DNA of 24,230 nt from a virus: positions 1 to 24,230 of IMG/VR virus record IMGVR_UViG_3300010158_000308; one strand, 5' to 3'. The position numbers were made by a program, and so were the translations under genes. The notes under the pieces were generated by a model. The model made no database searches, had not been told where the DNA came from, and saw only the letters and a program-made list of their open reading frames with translations. This document shows positions 1-6,638 of this stretch, piece after piece; positions within the stretch are counted from its first letter, which is position 1; every line of letters begins with the position of its first letter.

Positions 1-162
1 CTGTCCCTGGGTTTCTCGTGCGGCGACATGGACGGCAGAGACAGCGGCGTGGCTGCACGCTGCGGTCGATTGCTGGGTTGGCTGCTAGGCAGTCGGTGCA
101 GGGTGTGCGGGTTTGTGCTCGGGCTGATAGTCGGACATTGGGCGCTTCACGGAGCGTTTTAA
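1..162 (+). CDS. Partial open frame, unidentified (C-terminal end)
   Basis: Frame 1 is open from the window edge to a TAA at 160-162, giving 53 codons with no start visible. About three quarters of its codons end in G or C, more than the alternative frames by eye, and the stop lies just before the ribosome binding site of the next gene. The last 30 residues are rich in Leu, Val, Gly and Trp (for example FVLGLIVGHW), so a short membrane segment is possible. I do not recognise the protein. It could equally be non-coding; the upstream sequence would settle it. Confidence 0.3.
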   Translation: MSLGFSCGDMDGRDSGVAARCGRLLGWLLGSRCRVCGFVLGLIVGHWALHGAF

Positions 163-179
163 GAAAGGTAAGGTGACGC

Positions 180-386
180 GTGGACGTATTCACAGCGCTT
201 TCGGCGATCCCCGGCATCGGGCCGTTCCTGCCCTACGTGGCGTTCCTCGTCGCAGTAGCCGCGCCGCTCGCTACCCAGTTACCGCCCCCGCAGCCCGCTG
301 CTGGGTGGGTCTACGTGGTTGTTTACCGCATCGTGAATGTGCTCGCTTGGAACTTTGGCCGCGCCAAGAATGAAGGTTTGAAATGA
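180..386 (+). CDS. Small hydrophobic membrane protein, possible lysis-cassette member
   Basis: A 68-residue protein starting at GTG 180, chosen because AAGGTAAGG lies 7-9 bases upstream. It has a hydrophobic stretch at about residues 14-33 (PFLPYVAFLVAVAAPLATQL), a proline-rich turn, and a second aromatic/hydrophobic stretch at about 42-58, suggesting two short membrane passes with a basic C-terminus. Its stop overlaps the next start (ATGA). Small two-pass membrane proteins paired with a lipoprotein are typical of phage lysis cassettes, but no holin family is recognised here and no endolysin is visible in the window. The lysis role is inferred only from size, topology and neighbour. Confidence 0.6.
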   Translation: MDVFTALSAIPGIGPFLPYVAFLVAVAAPLATQLPPPQPAAGWVYVVVYRIVNVLAWNFGRAKNEGLK

Positions 387-733
387 TGAACTGCATCCGT
401 CAACAGTTCGAGATCGCCCGCGCTCGCTACGCTCAGGTCGTGCTGTTCGGGGCTGCCGCAGCGTCCGTGATCGCCGTCATCATGCTGGTTGCCTGTTCCC
501 CCGCGCAACAGGCGCAGGCCGAACGTGTAATCGTCGCTGGGCAACTGTTCTGCGCCAAGGCGACGACAACCGGACCCATTGTGGTCGCGCTGGCCGATGC
601 GCTGGGCGCGCCCGTCGTGGTCACAGGCCGAACCGCAGCGGCGGTCTCGGATGCGTGCGCGATCATCGGGGCAATCCCCGTCACGCCGCCCGCAAAGCCA
701 TCTGACGCGCCTGTCGTGGCTGTTGCGCGTTAA
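383..733 (+). CDS. Putative phage lipoprotein / signal-anchored envelope protein
   Basis: A 116-residue protein whose ATG overlaps the preceding stop (ATGA) and has GAAGG upstream. After a basic N-terminal region of about 18 residues comes a hydrophobic segment (about 19-37) ending in a lipobox-like LVAC with Cys38. If processed by signal peptidase II it would be a lipid-anchored periplasmic protein of about 79 residues, rich in Ala, Val and Thr with two Cys and a Pro-rich tail. The arrangement resembles an outer-membrane spanin, but the usual coiled coil or proline-rich body is not evident. The long N-terminal region is unusual for a lipoprotein, so a plain signal anchor is an alternative. 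Its TAA shares bases with the stop of the convergent gene. Confidence 0.6.
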   Translation: MMNCIRQQFEIARARYAQVVLFGAAAASVIAVIMLVACSPAQQAQAERVIVAGQLFCAKATTTGPIVVALADALGAPVVVTGRTAAAVSDACAIIGAIPVTPPAKPSDAPVVAVAR

Positions 734-1134
734 GTTTTCACTTCTTCGGGTTCCGGGTAAAACTCCACCGACACCGGAACCCCGTCGGCGATCAGTGTCG
801 ATACGGCCCGACCGATCACCCCGTCTTGAACGCAAAACGGCGCTCCGTTCTGGGCCATGCTGCTACCTGCGTATTGTTCGGCGGTTTTGTAGCGGTAGAC
901 CACCATATCCCAGCCCATTGGGAAAAGCTGTTTGTGGTGCTCAATCAACCGATCTGAAACATACAAAACCAAGCGATGCAACTCGCGAAGCCTGTCGGCG
1001 GCATCAAGCCTGACTTTCTCGCGCCCCTTTTCCCAACATGTGATTTGTGAAGATAGGGCATTGAGATATTTTGCCGCATCCACGCCGGACAACCCGCACG
1101 CCTTGCGTAACGTCAGAAACTCTGCGGCGTTCAT
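730..1134 (-). CDS. HTH-domain protein, last gene of the leftward operon
   Basis: A 134-residue protein; the frame is open further upstream, but the ATG at 1134 is chosen because it overlaps the previous stop in an ATGA. The N-terminal 60 residues look like a DUF1870/HigA-type helix-turn-helix: NAAEFLTLRKACGLSG, a second helix around DAAKYL, and the ITCWEKGREKV stretch resembling the end of an XRE recognition helix. The remainder (FPMGWDMVVYRYKT and on) is unrecognised and has a short acidic C-terminus. A DNA-binding role is likely from the fold; target unknown. Its stop codon overlaps that of the convergent gene on the + strand. Confidence 0.65.
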   Translation of the reverse strand: MNAAEFLTLRKACGLSGVDAAKYLNALSSQITCWEKGREKVRLDAADRLRELHRLVLYVSDRLIEHHKQLFPMGWDMVVYRYKTAEQYAGSSMAQNGAPFCVQDGVIGRAVSTLIADGVPVSVEFYPEPEEVKT

Positions 1135-1367
1135 GGCGTCGGGTCCATTTCGGCGGCATACCACGCATCGCGAGCCTTGAGATATTCGGACATGGTGGCT
1201 TTTACCGCCAGCCCAGATTCCGCCCGCTCTAAAATAGCTAGACCTTTGTCGGTTTCGGAGCAATCGACGGATGTTGACAAAAGATACGCCTCGTTCGCAA
1301 TCAGATTTCGTTCAACCGCCGTCAGGTAATGACGTCGCGCGTTAATCAGTGCCGATGTATCGGTCAT
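1131..1367 (-). CDS. Hypothetical small helical protein
   Basis: A 78-residue protein with ATG at 1367, three bases after the upstream gene ends, and a stop overlapping the next start (ATGA at 1131-1134). Composition is Ala/Glu/Leu-rich and predicted mostly helical (ARRHYLTAVERNLIANEAYL; GLAILERAESGLAVKA). There are no cysteines beyond one and no membrane segment. I do not recognise a family. Tight coupling on both sides supports it being a real gene of the leftward operon. Confidence 0.6.
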   Translation of the reverse strand: MTDTSALINARRHYLTAVERNLIANEAYLLSTSVDCSETDKGLAILERAESGLAVKATMSEYLKARDAWYAAEMDPTP

Positions 1368-1370
1368 GCC

Positions 1371-1634
1371 CTATCCTCCCGTCCGTGCGGCACGAATGGC
1401 GGCGATATTCCGAGCGGTCAATGACGCCTCGGCCATCGCTGCATTAGCGGCGGCGTTTTCTTTCGCGAGCCGGATGGCGCGGCGAACGTGGACGATCTCG
1501 CTTTCGTCGGCTGATGCCTGTGCCGTGCCGTCCTCGTTATCCCACACGCGAGCCGACCGGCAGAAAGTCGGAATGCCGTCGCCAACGGCGCAAAGCAATT
1601 CAGCGGGGAACTTGTTGGTTTTCAAAATGGTCAT
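1371..1634 (-). CDS. Hypothetical protein
   Basis: An 87-residue protein with ATG 1634 and a clear GAGGAA ribosome binding site about 9 bases upstream on the minus strand. The C-terminal half is an alanine-rich helix (about residues 50-82) with a basic end. The bases around the start (CAACCAATGACCA) are identical to those around the start of the neighbouring gene at 1852, a sign of local duplication of the translation-initiation region. The proteins themselves share little beyond a short PTF motif. Function unknown. Confidence 0.6.
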   Translation of the reverse strand: MTILKTNKFPAELLCAVGDGIPTFCRSARVWDNEDGTAQASADESEIVHVRRAIRLAKENAAANAAMAEASLTARNIAAIRAARTGG

Positions 1635-1654
1635 TGGTTGATTTCCTCGTGTGA

Positions 1655-1852
1655 TCAGCGGTTGATTGTCAGGCTATTGGTCCGCGACATGGCCGCGCGG
1701 GTCTCTGCGGCGGCGCGAAGCCGGTCGGCTTTTACCGACGGAAACCGCGTTGTCCGAGCCTGCGTCATCAGCATCGCCCAATGGCAAACGTCGTGCCCAA
1801 ATGTCGGGAATGCTGTCTCCATCGCGGATTTGATGCTGATTGATTTGGTCAT
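1655..1852 (-). CDS. Hypothetical small basic protein
   Basis: A 65-residue protein with ATG 1852 preceded by GGAAGGGA. It contains FPTFGHDVCHWAMLMTQART followed by a basic Ala/Arg-rich C-terminal helix. It has no recognised domain; the His/Cys/Trp cluster might bind a metal, but there are too few ligands to claim a finger. It follows the HNH gene by 57 bases, the largest gap within the leftward operon. Confidence 0.55.
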   Translation of the reverse strand: MTKSISIKSAMETAFPTFGHDVCHWAMLMTQARTTRFPSVKADRLRAAAETRAAMSRTNSLTINR

Positions 1853-1909
1853 TGGTTGGTCCCTTCCTGCGTTTCGATGACTGGATCATGCCGCACATCG
1901 CGGAATGCG

Positions 1910-2284
1910 TCAACGGGTATTTTGCCAATACAGCAATTTGTTTTGTTGGATGGCGCGCTCGTGTAAAATGATGTCTATTCGCGCGGGTGAATGCCATACC
2001 ATTTGCCATGCGACGGACCTTAAATGGACATCATGGCTTTCCGCCCATTCATCCTCGTTCCCGTGATGGTGGGGGCTGTCTTGGCCGAGGTGATGAGCGT
2101 GACAGAGCGGCACGGTCCAATAATCGCTTGCCTTAATCCCTCGGCCTTTGGGTTCCGGCCCCATCAGCAGGTGATGAACTTCAACCGGCCAAGCGCCGCA
2201 CCCCGGAACGCAACACGCGTGCGTGGAAACGTGCGCCAAATGCGCGCGCGACCGGAACCGGCGATGCTTGGGGTTGGCGGTCAT
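1910..2284 (-). CDS. HNH-type nuclease-like protein (DUF968/Ref-like)
   Basis: A 124-residue protein. Its zinc/nuclease core reads CCVPGC (about 24-29), then VEVHHLL (34-40), then YWTVPLCHAHH (about 56-66) and HHHGNEDEW (72-80). This spacing matches the compact HNH proteins carried by many phages near recombination genes (DUF968 and the RecA-dependent Ref nucleases); those cut DNA, often during recombination or at nicks. The EVHHL histidines and the second HH pair are the expected metal and catalytic ligands. ATG 2284 overlaps the previous stop (ATGA). Activity and partner RecA are inferred from family and context. Confidence 0.75.
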   Translation of the reverse strand: MTANPKHRRFRSRAHLAHVSTHACCVPGCGAWPVEVHHLLMGPEPKGRGIKASDYWTVPLCHAHHLGQDSPHHHGNEDEWAESHDVHLRSVAWQMVWHSPARIDIILHERAIQQNKLLYWQNTR

Positions 2285-2676
2285 GTTGGCAATCCCCGGA
2301 TAATTTCCAACGCTACCCGGTAAACTTCTCGGGCTTCCGTAATCGTGCGTATTTCGGCAGTGTGGTATTGCCTCCCTATTTTGTCGGATATTGCTTTATA
2401 AAGACTGCCACGGGTCATGCGCTTTCCTTTCCATATTGGATCAATAACTGCATGGATGTGGCCGCGCGCCTTGCGTAATTCAGGTGTCGGGATATTACCT
2501 AACGGCGAGGATTGCGGAGATTGGTGACAACCGACATAGTTGGCGCATCTGGCGCATCGCCAAAACAATTTAGTCGCTAAATCCGGCCTATGGGGATAAA
2601 TCTCTGCGCCATTAGTCAACCGCGCCAAAGCGTCAGAAGAACATCCGCAGCAATAAATTGTCCGCGTATCGTTCAT
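2281..2676 (-). CDS. DUF3268-type zinc-finger protein
   Basis: A 131-residue protein with CCGC at 9-12 and FWRCARCANYVGCH at about 38-51, followed by PLGNIPTPELRKARGHIHA and a conserved-looking FDP/IDPIW stretch. This order (CxxC, WxCxxCxxYVGxH, PLG..LR.aR..aH..iDplW) is the phage/plasmid family annotated as DUF3268 zinc-finger-containing domain. Function is unproven; its constant place beside exonuclease and HNH genes suggests nucleic-acid binding. Both ends are ATGA overlaps with neighbours. Base composition is visibly more AT-rich than the exonuclease and ERF genes upstream. Confidence 0.75.
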   Translation of the reverse strand: MNDTRTIYCCGCSSDALARLTNGAEIYPHRPDLATKLFWRCARCANYVGCHQSPQSSPLGNIPTPELRKARGHIHAVIDPIWKGKRMTRGSLYKAISDKIGRQYHTAEIRTITEAREVYRVALEIIRGLPT

Positions 2677-3593
2677 CCGATCACCTCGCGTCCAACTTCG
2701 ATTGCGTGCCGCACACGCTCTCGCTGATCGGGGCGAAGTGTCCCGAGTGCCAACGCCAGCAATTCGTCATCCCCGCCGTCTACCGCTGCCCGTAGACCCA
2801 TCATCTTGTCAGGGTCGGCGATCATCGCATCGGCTTTGCGTTCAGCGTCCGACCGCATTGTAGGGGCCGCATTAAAGATGCCTTGCTTGCGCATCAGTGC
2901 TTCGGCTTCGTCAATTTCTTCGCAAAACGTGCGTAGATGGCCTTCGAGTTTCATCAGGTAATCGTCGTCTGGGTTAAATTCGATCAACAGTTGCGGGCAG
3001 TCGGGATGGAACGAAAAAAAGTCCACGCGCGACAGGCCGCAGGTCAGGATTTGGAACTGCATTTGCGGTCGGTGCTTTTGTAGCGGACCTTCGTCCGATC
3101 CGTTCAAATGTTCAATCCAGCATCCAATGTGTTCTTTCGCGCCGGGGGCTTTGATCTCAAGCCCGATGCGCTTCTCCCCGAGCCAAAGCAGGCTGTCAGG
3201 GGAACACCCATAGGCGCGGTCATCAGTGGTCGCGAACCCGATCTTTAGCGGTTCGGCACCGACGATTTGACCGTATTCCTCGCGCGCCATCCCCTCCAAG
3301 ACTTTGCCCCGATCAATGTGGGGCAGGTAGTCAATCGGCGTGGTGGCAGGCTCATTGAGCAACCGTTCGGCGACAAGCTCATACATATATTTCCGCCGAC
3401 CTTTCGACAGATCGCCCTTGGCGGGGGTGATGATATCGCTCGCACGGGATGCCGTGGGGATGCCGAGACGGATAGAGTGCCAGCGTGCTGACCCTTGTTC
3501 GGCAAGGTCAAATTCGAGCCGCGCCTCGGGAATTTTCGCGGTTATCGCTTTCCATTCCGGGCTTTGAGGATCGTATCCCAACCAAATTCGCAT
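2673..3593 (-). CDS. YqaJ-type (lambda-exonuclease-like) viral recombinase nuclease
   Basis: A 306-residue protein with the core signatures of YqaJ/lambda exonuclease: GSARWHSIRLGIPTAS (about 34-49), GKVLEGMAREEY (about 96-107, catalytic Glu), GCSPDSLL (about 129-136, catalytic Asp), GLEIKAP (about 144-150, the ExK motif) and RPQMQFQI. The family degrades one strand of duplex DNA 5'-to-3' to make single-stranded tails for annealing. The ERF annealing gene lies 4 bases upstream, making a two-gene Red-type system. The 30-residue leader before the core and the charged C-terminal third (about 230-306) are extra; ATG 3593 is the first usable start after the ERF stop. Confidence 0.9.
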   Translation of the reverse strand: MRIWLGYDPQSPEWKAITAKIPEARLEFDLAEQGSARWHSIRLGIPTASRASDIITPAKGDLSKGRRKYMYELVAERLLNEPATTPIDYLPHIDRGKVLEGMAREEYGQIVGAEPLKIGFATTDDRAYGCSPDSLLWLGEKRIGLEIKAPGAKEHIGCWIEHLNGSDEGPLQKHRPQMQFQILTCGLSRVDFFSFHPDCPQLLIEFNPDDDYLMKLEGHLRTFCEEIDEAEALMRKQGIFNAAPTMRSDAERKADAMIADPDKMMGLRAAVDGGDDELLALALGTLRPDQRERVRHAIEVGREVIG

Positions 3594-3597
3594 CGGC

Positions 3598-4461
3598 TCA
3601 ATCTTTCTTGGCTGATTTTTGGCGCATGATGGTGTCGATCCGGTTCATCAACCGGACAAAACTTTCGGCGGGGACCATCTCGATCTCCATCACGTCGGTA
3701 TGCGCGCCGAGGAATTGACCGAGCGGGATTTTGGCTTCTTCCAGTTTGGCGAGCAACTGTCCAACATGTTCATCCGACACGCGCTTGATCTCGCCAGTCA
3801 GGTGTTTGGCGTCGTCGTCATCTTCCTCGGTGACAATGTTTAACGCCAGCGTAGCGGCCCCACGCTGTCCGTATGAGGCAGACGAACGATAGGCTTGCGC
3901 GTTGTTTTTTCCTCCCGACGTGTCGAGGGGAACGTAGAACGGTTCGCCGGTTTCCGTATGCCCATCAATGTGGCGCAACACCGCGCAGATGCCCAACCCG
4001 CCGCCGTCGCCTGTCCGTTGGACATTCTTAAACGACAACGCGAACCCGTGATCCGACAAGATCGGCTGGATACCCTCCATCAGCGTTTCCCATCGCGCGT
4101 ATGACGCGATCTTGCGCATTGGGCCATCCGGCTTGTTTTTATCGACGGGGTATTGAAGTGTGCCATCCCGCTTAATGCGTGGCAGTTGGCTTTGCATCGC
4201 AACAAACGCACGCGAGAAAGCCCGCTCCGCTTGGCGGTTCTCCATGGTGGTTTGCAGTCCCGCCAACTGCTCCAACGCCGCCACCTTTTCGCCCGTCATA
4301 TCGCCCGACATGACGAGCTGCGTCATCAGCGACAGAACCATAGCTGCGTCGTTTGTGGGGGCGCTGGGCACCGTCTCAGGCGGTCGGATGGCCACATCGC
4401 CAGCCGTTTGGATCATCGGCGGCAGAGAACTCAGCGTCTCGGTTTGGTCGATGTCGCTCAT
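3598..4461 (-). CDS. ERF-family single-strand annealing protein
   Basis: A 287-residue protein. The ERF domain covers about residues 75-215: a helical entry (ENRQAERAFSRAFVAMQSQL), KRDGTLQYP, KIASYARWETLMEGIQPIL, then a glycine/aspartate stretch and YRSSASYGQRGAATLALNI. ERF proteins bind and anneal single-stranded DNA in phage recombination. The N-terminal 60 residues look disordered and the C-terminal 70 are helical and charged. Start ATG 4461 has GAGGGG upstream and overlaps the previous stop (ATGA). Paired with the adjacent YqaJ nuclease it should carry out homologous recombination and concatemer formation. Confidence 0.9.
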   Translation of the reverse strand: MSDIDQTETLSSLPPMIQTAGDVAIRPPETVPSAPTNDAAMVLSLMTQLVMSGDMTGEKVAALEQLAGLQTTMENRQAERAFSRAFVAMQSQLPRIKRDGTLQYPVDKNKPDGPMRKIASYARWETLMEGIQPILSDHGFALSFKNVQRTGDGGGLGICAVLRHIDGHTETGEPFYVPLDTSGGKNNAQAYRSSASYGQRGAATLALNIVTEEDDDDAKHLTGEIKRVSDEHVGQLLAKLEEAKIPLGQFLGAHTDVMEIEMVPAESFVRLMNRIDTIMRQKSAKKD

Positions 4462-4760
4462 TTGTTATCCCCTCGTTGTCCGGTGGACCACTGCCGCAGA
4501 TCGACCACTTCGCAGCGTTCGGCCAATTTCCGCAGCGTGAACACATTCCCCGCAATCTCGGCCAGCGCTGGCGGCAGGTGCTCCAGCATCCGCAGCGTGT
4601 GCGGTGGTAGAGCGTCGAAATCACCGTTTTGGATCATCGCGGATATTTGGTTCGCCGCATTCAGAATGCGGTTATCCGCTGGGATGTCGTCGCGGGCAGT
4701 TTCGTAGGCGGCATACACCGCGTTACGGGCTGATGGAGAACGGAATTGATAGACGGTCAT
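4458..4760 (-). CDS. Hypothetical helical protein
   Basis: A 100-residue protein beginning at ATG 4760. The frame continues upstream, but this start is chosen because it overlaps the previous stop (ATGA) and has GGGGAG before it. It starts MTVYQFRSPSARNAVYAAYE and is predicted almost wholly helical, with LRMLEHLPPALAEIAGNVF in the middle; no metal or catalytic motif is seen. It is translationally coupled to ERF downstream, so a role in the recombination module is possible but unproven. Confidence 0.6.
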   Translation of the reverse strand: MTVYQFRSPSARNAVYAAYETARDDIPADNRILNAANQISAMIQNGDFDALPPHTLRMLEHLPPALAEIAGNVFTLRKLAERCEVVDLRQWSTGQRGDNK

Positions 4761-5050
4761 GCTCCCCGATCTCCCAGCCCGTTGTGGTCTTTGACGGCAA
4801 TCCCCGCGTTGGTGGCGGCAGCGCGGCAGTCGGCGGGGATCGGCGTGCATCGGGCAATGGACAGCGCCAACGCCACATCAACATCGGTTGAACTCGGGTA
4901 AACCGTCACAACGCCGCCGTCGTGAGCGGCAAACACAGCTTGGTTAAGCGCGTTCGCCGCAGTTACCGCCTCAGCCGCTGTTCGTTCATAGCTCCAGCCA
5001 GCCTGTTGGAACACGGTCGGCAACCGGATAATCAGAGATAGAGGGTTCAT
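4757..5050 (-). CDS. Hypothetical protein
   Basis: A 97-residue protein with GAGGAT upstream of ATG 5050 and ATGA overlaps on both sides. The body is alanine-rich and helical in the first half (TAAEAVTAANALNQAVFAAH) and then GGVVTVYPSSTDVDVALALS. No transmembrane segment is convincing and no family is recognised. Its position between small coupled genes upstream of ERF supports expression. Confidence 0.55.
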   Translation of the reverse strand: MNPLSLIIRLPTVFQQAGWSYERTAAEAVTAANALNQAVFAAHDGGVVTVYPSSTDVDVALALSIARCTPIPADCRAAATNAGIAVKDHNGLGDRGA

Positions 5051-5355
5051 TGTGCGTCATCCTCGGTGGTTTGTGGATCAGGCCAACTGCGCGCAATCAG
5101 GTGCATATCGACGGCGATGCGCAGAAAATCGCGGGTTAGCGCCAACTGGTGCTTGGCCTGTCGCCGCCGTGATGCGTCGTCTTGCGTAACCGGCTTGCCA
5201 TGCCTGTCAGACGACACGTAAACCGATTGCGCGCTTTGCTCCGGCGTCATCGGCGGCTCCATCCGTGACAGGTAAAGCCGGAAATTCAATTCCTCCACCG
5301 TCTCTAACGGGATGTTAGCCGATGGGTGCCGCGTGCGCGGCTTGGTGTCGGTCAT
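5047..5355 (-). CDS. Hypothetical protein
   Basis: A 102-residue, charged protein (N-terminal KPRTRHP, central SRRRQAKHQLALTRDFLRIA helix, acidic C-terminus TTEDDAQ). ATG 5355 shares one base with the previous stop (TAATG), and its own stop overlaps the next start (ATGA). No recognised domain; the RRRQAK helix could contact nucleic acid, but that is only a guess. Confidence 0.6.
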   Translation of the reverse strand: MTDTKPRTRHPSANIPLETVEELNFRLYLSRMEPPMTPEQSAQSVYVSSDRHGKPVTQDDASRRRQAKHQLALTRDFLRIAVDMHLIARSWPDPQTTEDDAQ

Positions 5356-5717
5356 TATTGCGTGCCTCGTGCCTGTGTAAATTCCGCCTCAGCCGCACGC
5401 ACGTCGCGTTCAACGTCTGCGACGGCTTCTGACAATTCGTCATCAAACGTTGACCGCCAATCGGCGTAATGCTCGGTGCATAGATATCGGTCATCATAGT
5501 GCCCATCGGGTCCGGGGTTCTGTCGGCAGTCAACTGCCGCATACCGATTGCATTTGGGGTGCTGGCACTCGGCGATAACCTCGCCAGTCCCGTCGCAATC
5601 GTCGCACCGCAGTCGCTTGGTATGTGACGTCCAATCAGCGGCGAACGTCGCAAGCGGGACTTCCTTCCAGCCTTCACCGTCGCACGCCGCACACGGGCAT
5701 TTGACGACGGCGCTCAT
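5355..5717 (-). CDS. DnaJ-type zinc-finger-like protein
   Basis: A 120-residue protein with CPCAACDGEGW at about 7-17, CDDCDGTGEV at about 38-47 and further Cys/His pairs (AECQHPKCNRYAAVDC; LCTEHY). The two CxxCxGxG motifs are the half-sites of the DnaJ cysteine-rich zinc domain, but there is no J domain, so this is a stand-alone zinc protein. ATG 5717 is preferred over ATG 5723: it gives an ATGA overlap with the upstream gene and a 9-base spacing to AAGGAG. The C-terminal 30 residues form an acidic helix. Function unknown. Confidence 0.7.
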   Translation of the reverse strand: MSAVVKCPCAACDGEGWKEVPLATFAADWTSHTKRLRCDDCDGTGEVIAECQHPKCNRYAAVDCRQNPGPDGHYDDRYLCTEHYADWRSTFDDELSEAVADVERDVRAAEAEFTQARGTQ

Positions 5718-6226
5718 TGGCATATCTCCTTTGGTTCGTGAGGCGTTCCGCCGTAAACAAGCCGATTATAAATATTCCGGCACGCCGCTTCCGTTGGGAT
5801 GTTAGTCACCAATTCACCAATGCCCATCCGTTGAAAATGGCGCTGTTCGATCACTGGTAAATCACTGAAAAACCACCCTCGAACTGAGAATTCGCTCGCC
5901 AAATATCCGCAGATAGCAGATACACGTTGCTGACCATCTAAAAGCCATTGGTCGCACATATTGTCATGGGTAGTCTGGTTCCAAACAATAGAACCAATCG
6001 GTAGACCCATGTAAATACTTTCAATCAATCTAGACTTTTGAATTATCGTCCAAACAAGGCTACGCTGAAATGGCGGAACGATAAAACGTCCTAAATGTCG
6101 TTCACCATTAGATAATGGCCGAATATAATCCTCGTGAGGCATGGCAATGCCGGAAACACTACATTGCCCTCCCGACCCGAAAACAACGCGCTCAGGCATC
6201 ATCCGGCGTCCAGTCGCGCCGCTCAT
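5714..6226 (-). CDS. DUF262 (GmrSD N-terminal-like) domain protein
   Basis: A 170-residue protein. It carries the DUF262 hallmarks: FIVPPFQRSLVW (about 48-59), LIESIYMGLPIGSIVW (about 67-82) and WLLDGQQRVSAI (about 94-105), the last being the DGQQR motif of the ParB/sulfiredoxin-like fold used for nucleotide binding. In GmrSD restriction enzymes this domain sits at the N-terminus of a much longer protein with an HNH nuclease; here there is no nuclease half, so it is a minimal domain. The DNA is visibly AT-richer than its neighbours, suggesting recent acquisition. An internal ATG at 6142 is an alternative start. Biological role unknown. Confidence 0.75.
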   Translation of the reverse strand: MSGATGRRMMPERVVFGSGGQCSVSGIAMPHEDYIRPLSNGERHLGRFIVPPFQRSLVWTIIQKSRLIESIYMGLPIGSIVWNQTTHDNMCDQWLLDGQQRVSAICGYLASEFSVRGWFFSDLPVIEQRHFQRMGIGELVTNIPTEAACRNIYNRLVYGGTPHEPKEICQ

Positions 6227-6519
6227 TGTCCAATGCTCCGTTCATAGGCCAGCATTTCTTCGGCAGTGGGATCAAACCGCGCGGTCAGACTGGTAAATGC
6301 CGCGTTAAACGCCGCATCGTAAACTGACAGAACATCCGCGCCGGGTTTCTGTGCGGCATCCCATGCAGCTCTTGAAGCGGCGATATTTGCTCCAAACTTA
6401 TGGTCCTTGGTTTTTTTAATTGCCTTGCCCATTGAGGCTCCCATTCGGGCAATGTAGGCGTTGAACGCGTTATCTGCCGCTTGCGTCTCTATCCCTTTAT
6501 ATGCATCCAACTTTGTCAT
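6223..6519 (-). CDS. Hypothetical helical protein, first gene of the leftward operon
   Basis: A 98-residue protein starting at ATG 6519 with GGAG 9 bases upstream, the first start downstream of the leftward promoter at 6545-6573. It is almost all helix (AADNAFNAYIARMGASMGKA; AEEMLAYERSIG) with a lysine cluster (KAIKKTKDHK) and an Ala/Phe repeat (YDAAFNAAFTSL). No family is recognised. As the promoter-proximal gene of the leftward operon it may be made earliest; its stop overlaps the DUF262 start (ATGA). Confidence 0.65.
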   Translation of the reverse strand: MTKLDAYKGIETQAADNAFNAYIARMGASMGKAIKKTKDHKFGANIAASRAAWDAAQKPGADVLSVYDAAFNAAFTSLTARFDPTAEEMLAYERSIGQ

Positions 6520-6544
6520 CGGTTCGTCTCCATTTGCTGACGTA

Positions 6545-6573
6545 AGATTGCCGGATGGGCAAACGTCCGTCAA
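6545..6573 (-). promoter_or_regulatory. Leftward early promoter candidate (TTGACG-17-CAATCT)
   Basis: On the minus strand TTGACG (6573-6568) is followed by exactly 17 bases and CAATCT (6550-6545). The predicted start would lie near 6538, leaving a leader of about 19 nt with GGAG before ATG 6519. Both hexamers and the spacing are identical to the divergent rightward promoter, strengthening both calls. The -35 lies inside one arm of a 9-bp inverted repeat. Confidence 0.7.
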
Positions 6574-6610
6574 CCGATAATTTGTCAGGCCAGCAAAAAT
6601 AGGTTGACGG
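6567..6610. promoter_or_regulatory. Operator candidate: 9-bp inverted repeat over both -35 boxes
   Basis: CCGTCAACC (6567-6575) and GGTTGACGG (6602-6610) form a perfect 9-bp inverted repeat with 26 bases between. Each arm contains the -35 hexamer of one divergent promoter, so a repressor bound to an arm would block it. Between the arms lies GATAATTTG (6576-6584), the same element that forms both arms of the inverted repeat before the promoter at 14004. The nearest candidate repressor is the HTH protein encoded at 6639. Confidence 0.5.
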
Positions 6611-6632
6611 TTCGGCATCGCCTTGCCAATCT
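6604..6632 (+). promoter_or_regulatory. Rightward early promoter candidate (TTGACG-17-CAATCT), probably leaderless
   Basis: TTGACG (6604-6609), 17 bases, CAATCT (6627-6632), then six bases to ATG 6639. A start site at the usual 6-8 bases past the -10 falls on or beside the ATG, and there is no good ribosome binding site, so the message is probably leaderless. The same geometry recurs before the second regulator at 17874. Confidence 0.65.
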
Positions 6633-6638
6633 TTGGAT

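Noticed and set aside
143-160. CGCTT/GAGCG hairpin followed by TTTT near the left edge as a terminator
   Set aside because: The stem is only five pairs including a G-T, the T-run is four, and it overlaps the end of a frame and abuts the next ribosome binding site.
323-835. Long minus-strand frame opposite the lipoprotein gene
   Set aside because: Its sequence is Arg/Asp/Gly-rich with no domain, as expected for the shadow of a GC-rich gene, and it conflicts with the well-signalled genes on both sides.
1371-1852. The genes at 1371 and 1655 as a protein-level duplication
   Set aside because: Only about 13 bases around the two start codons match; the translations share little more than a PTF tripeptide and alanine-rich tails.
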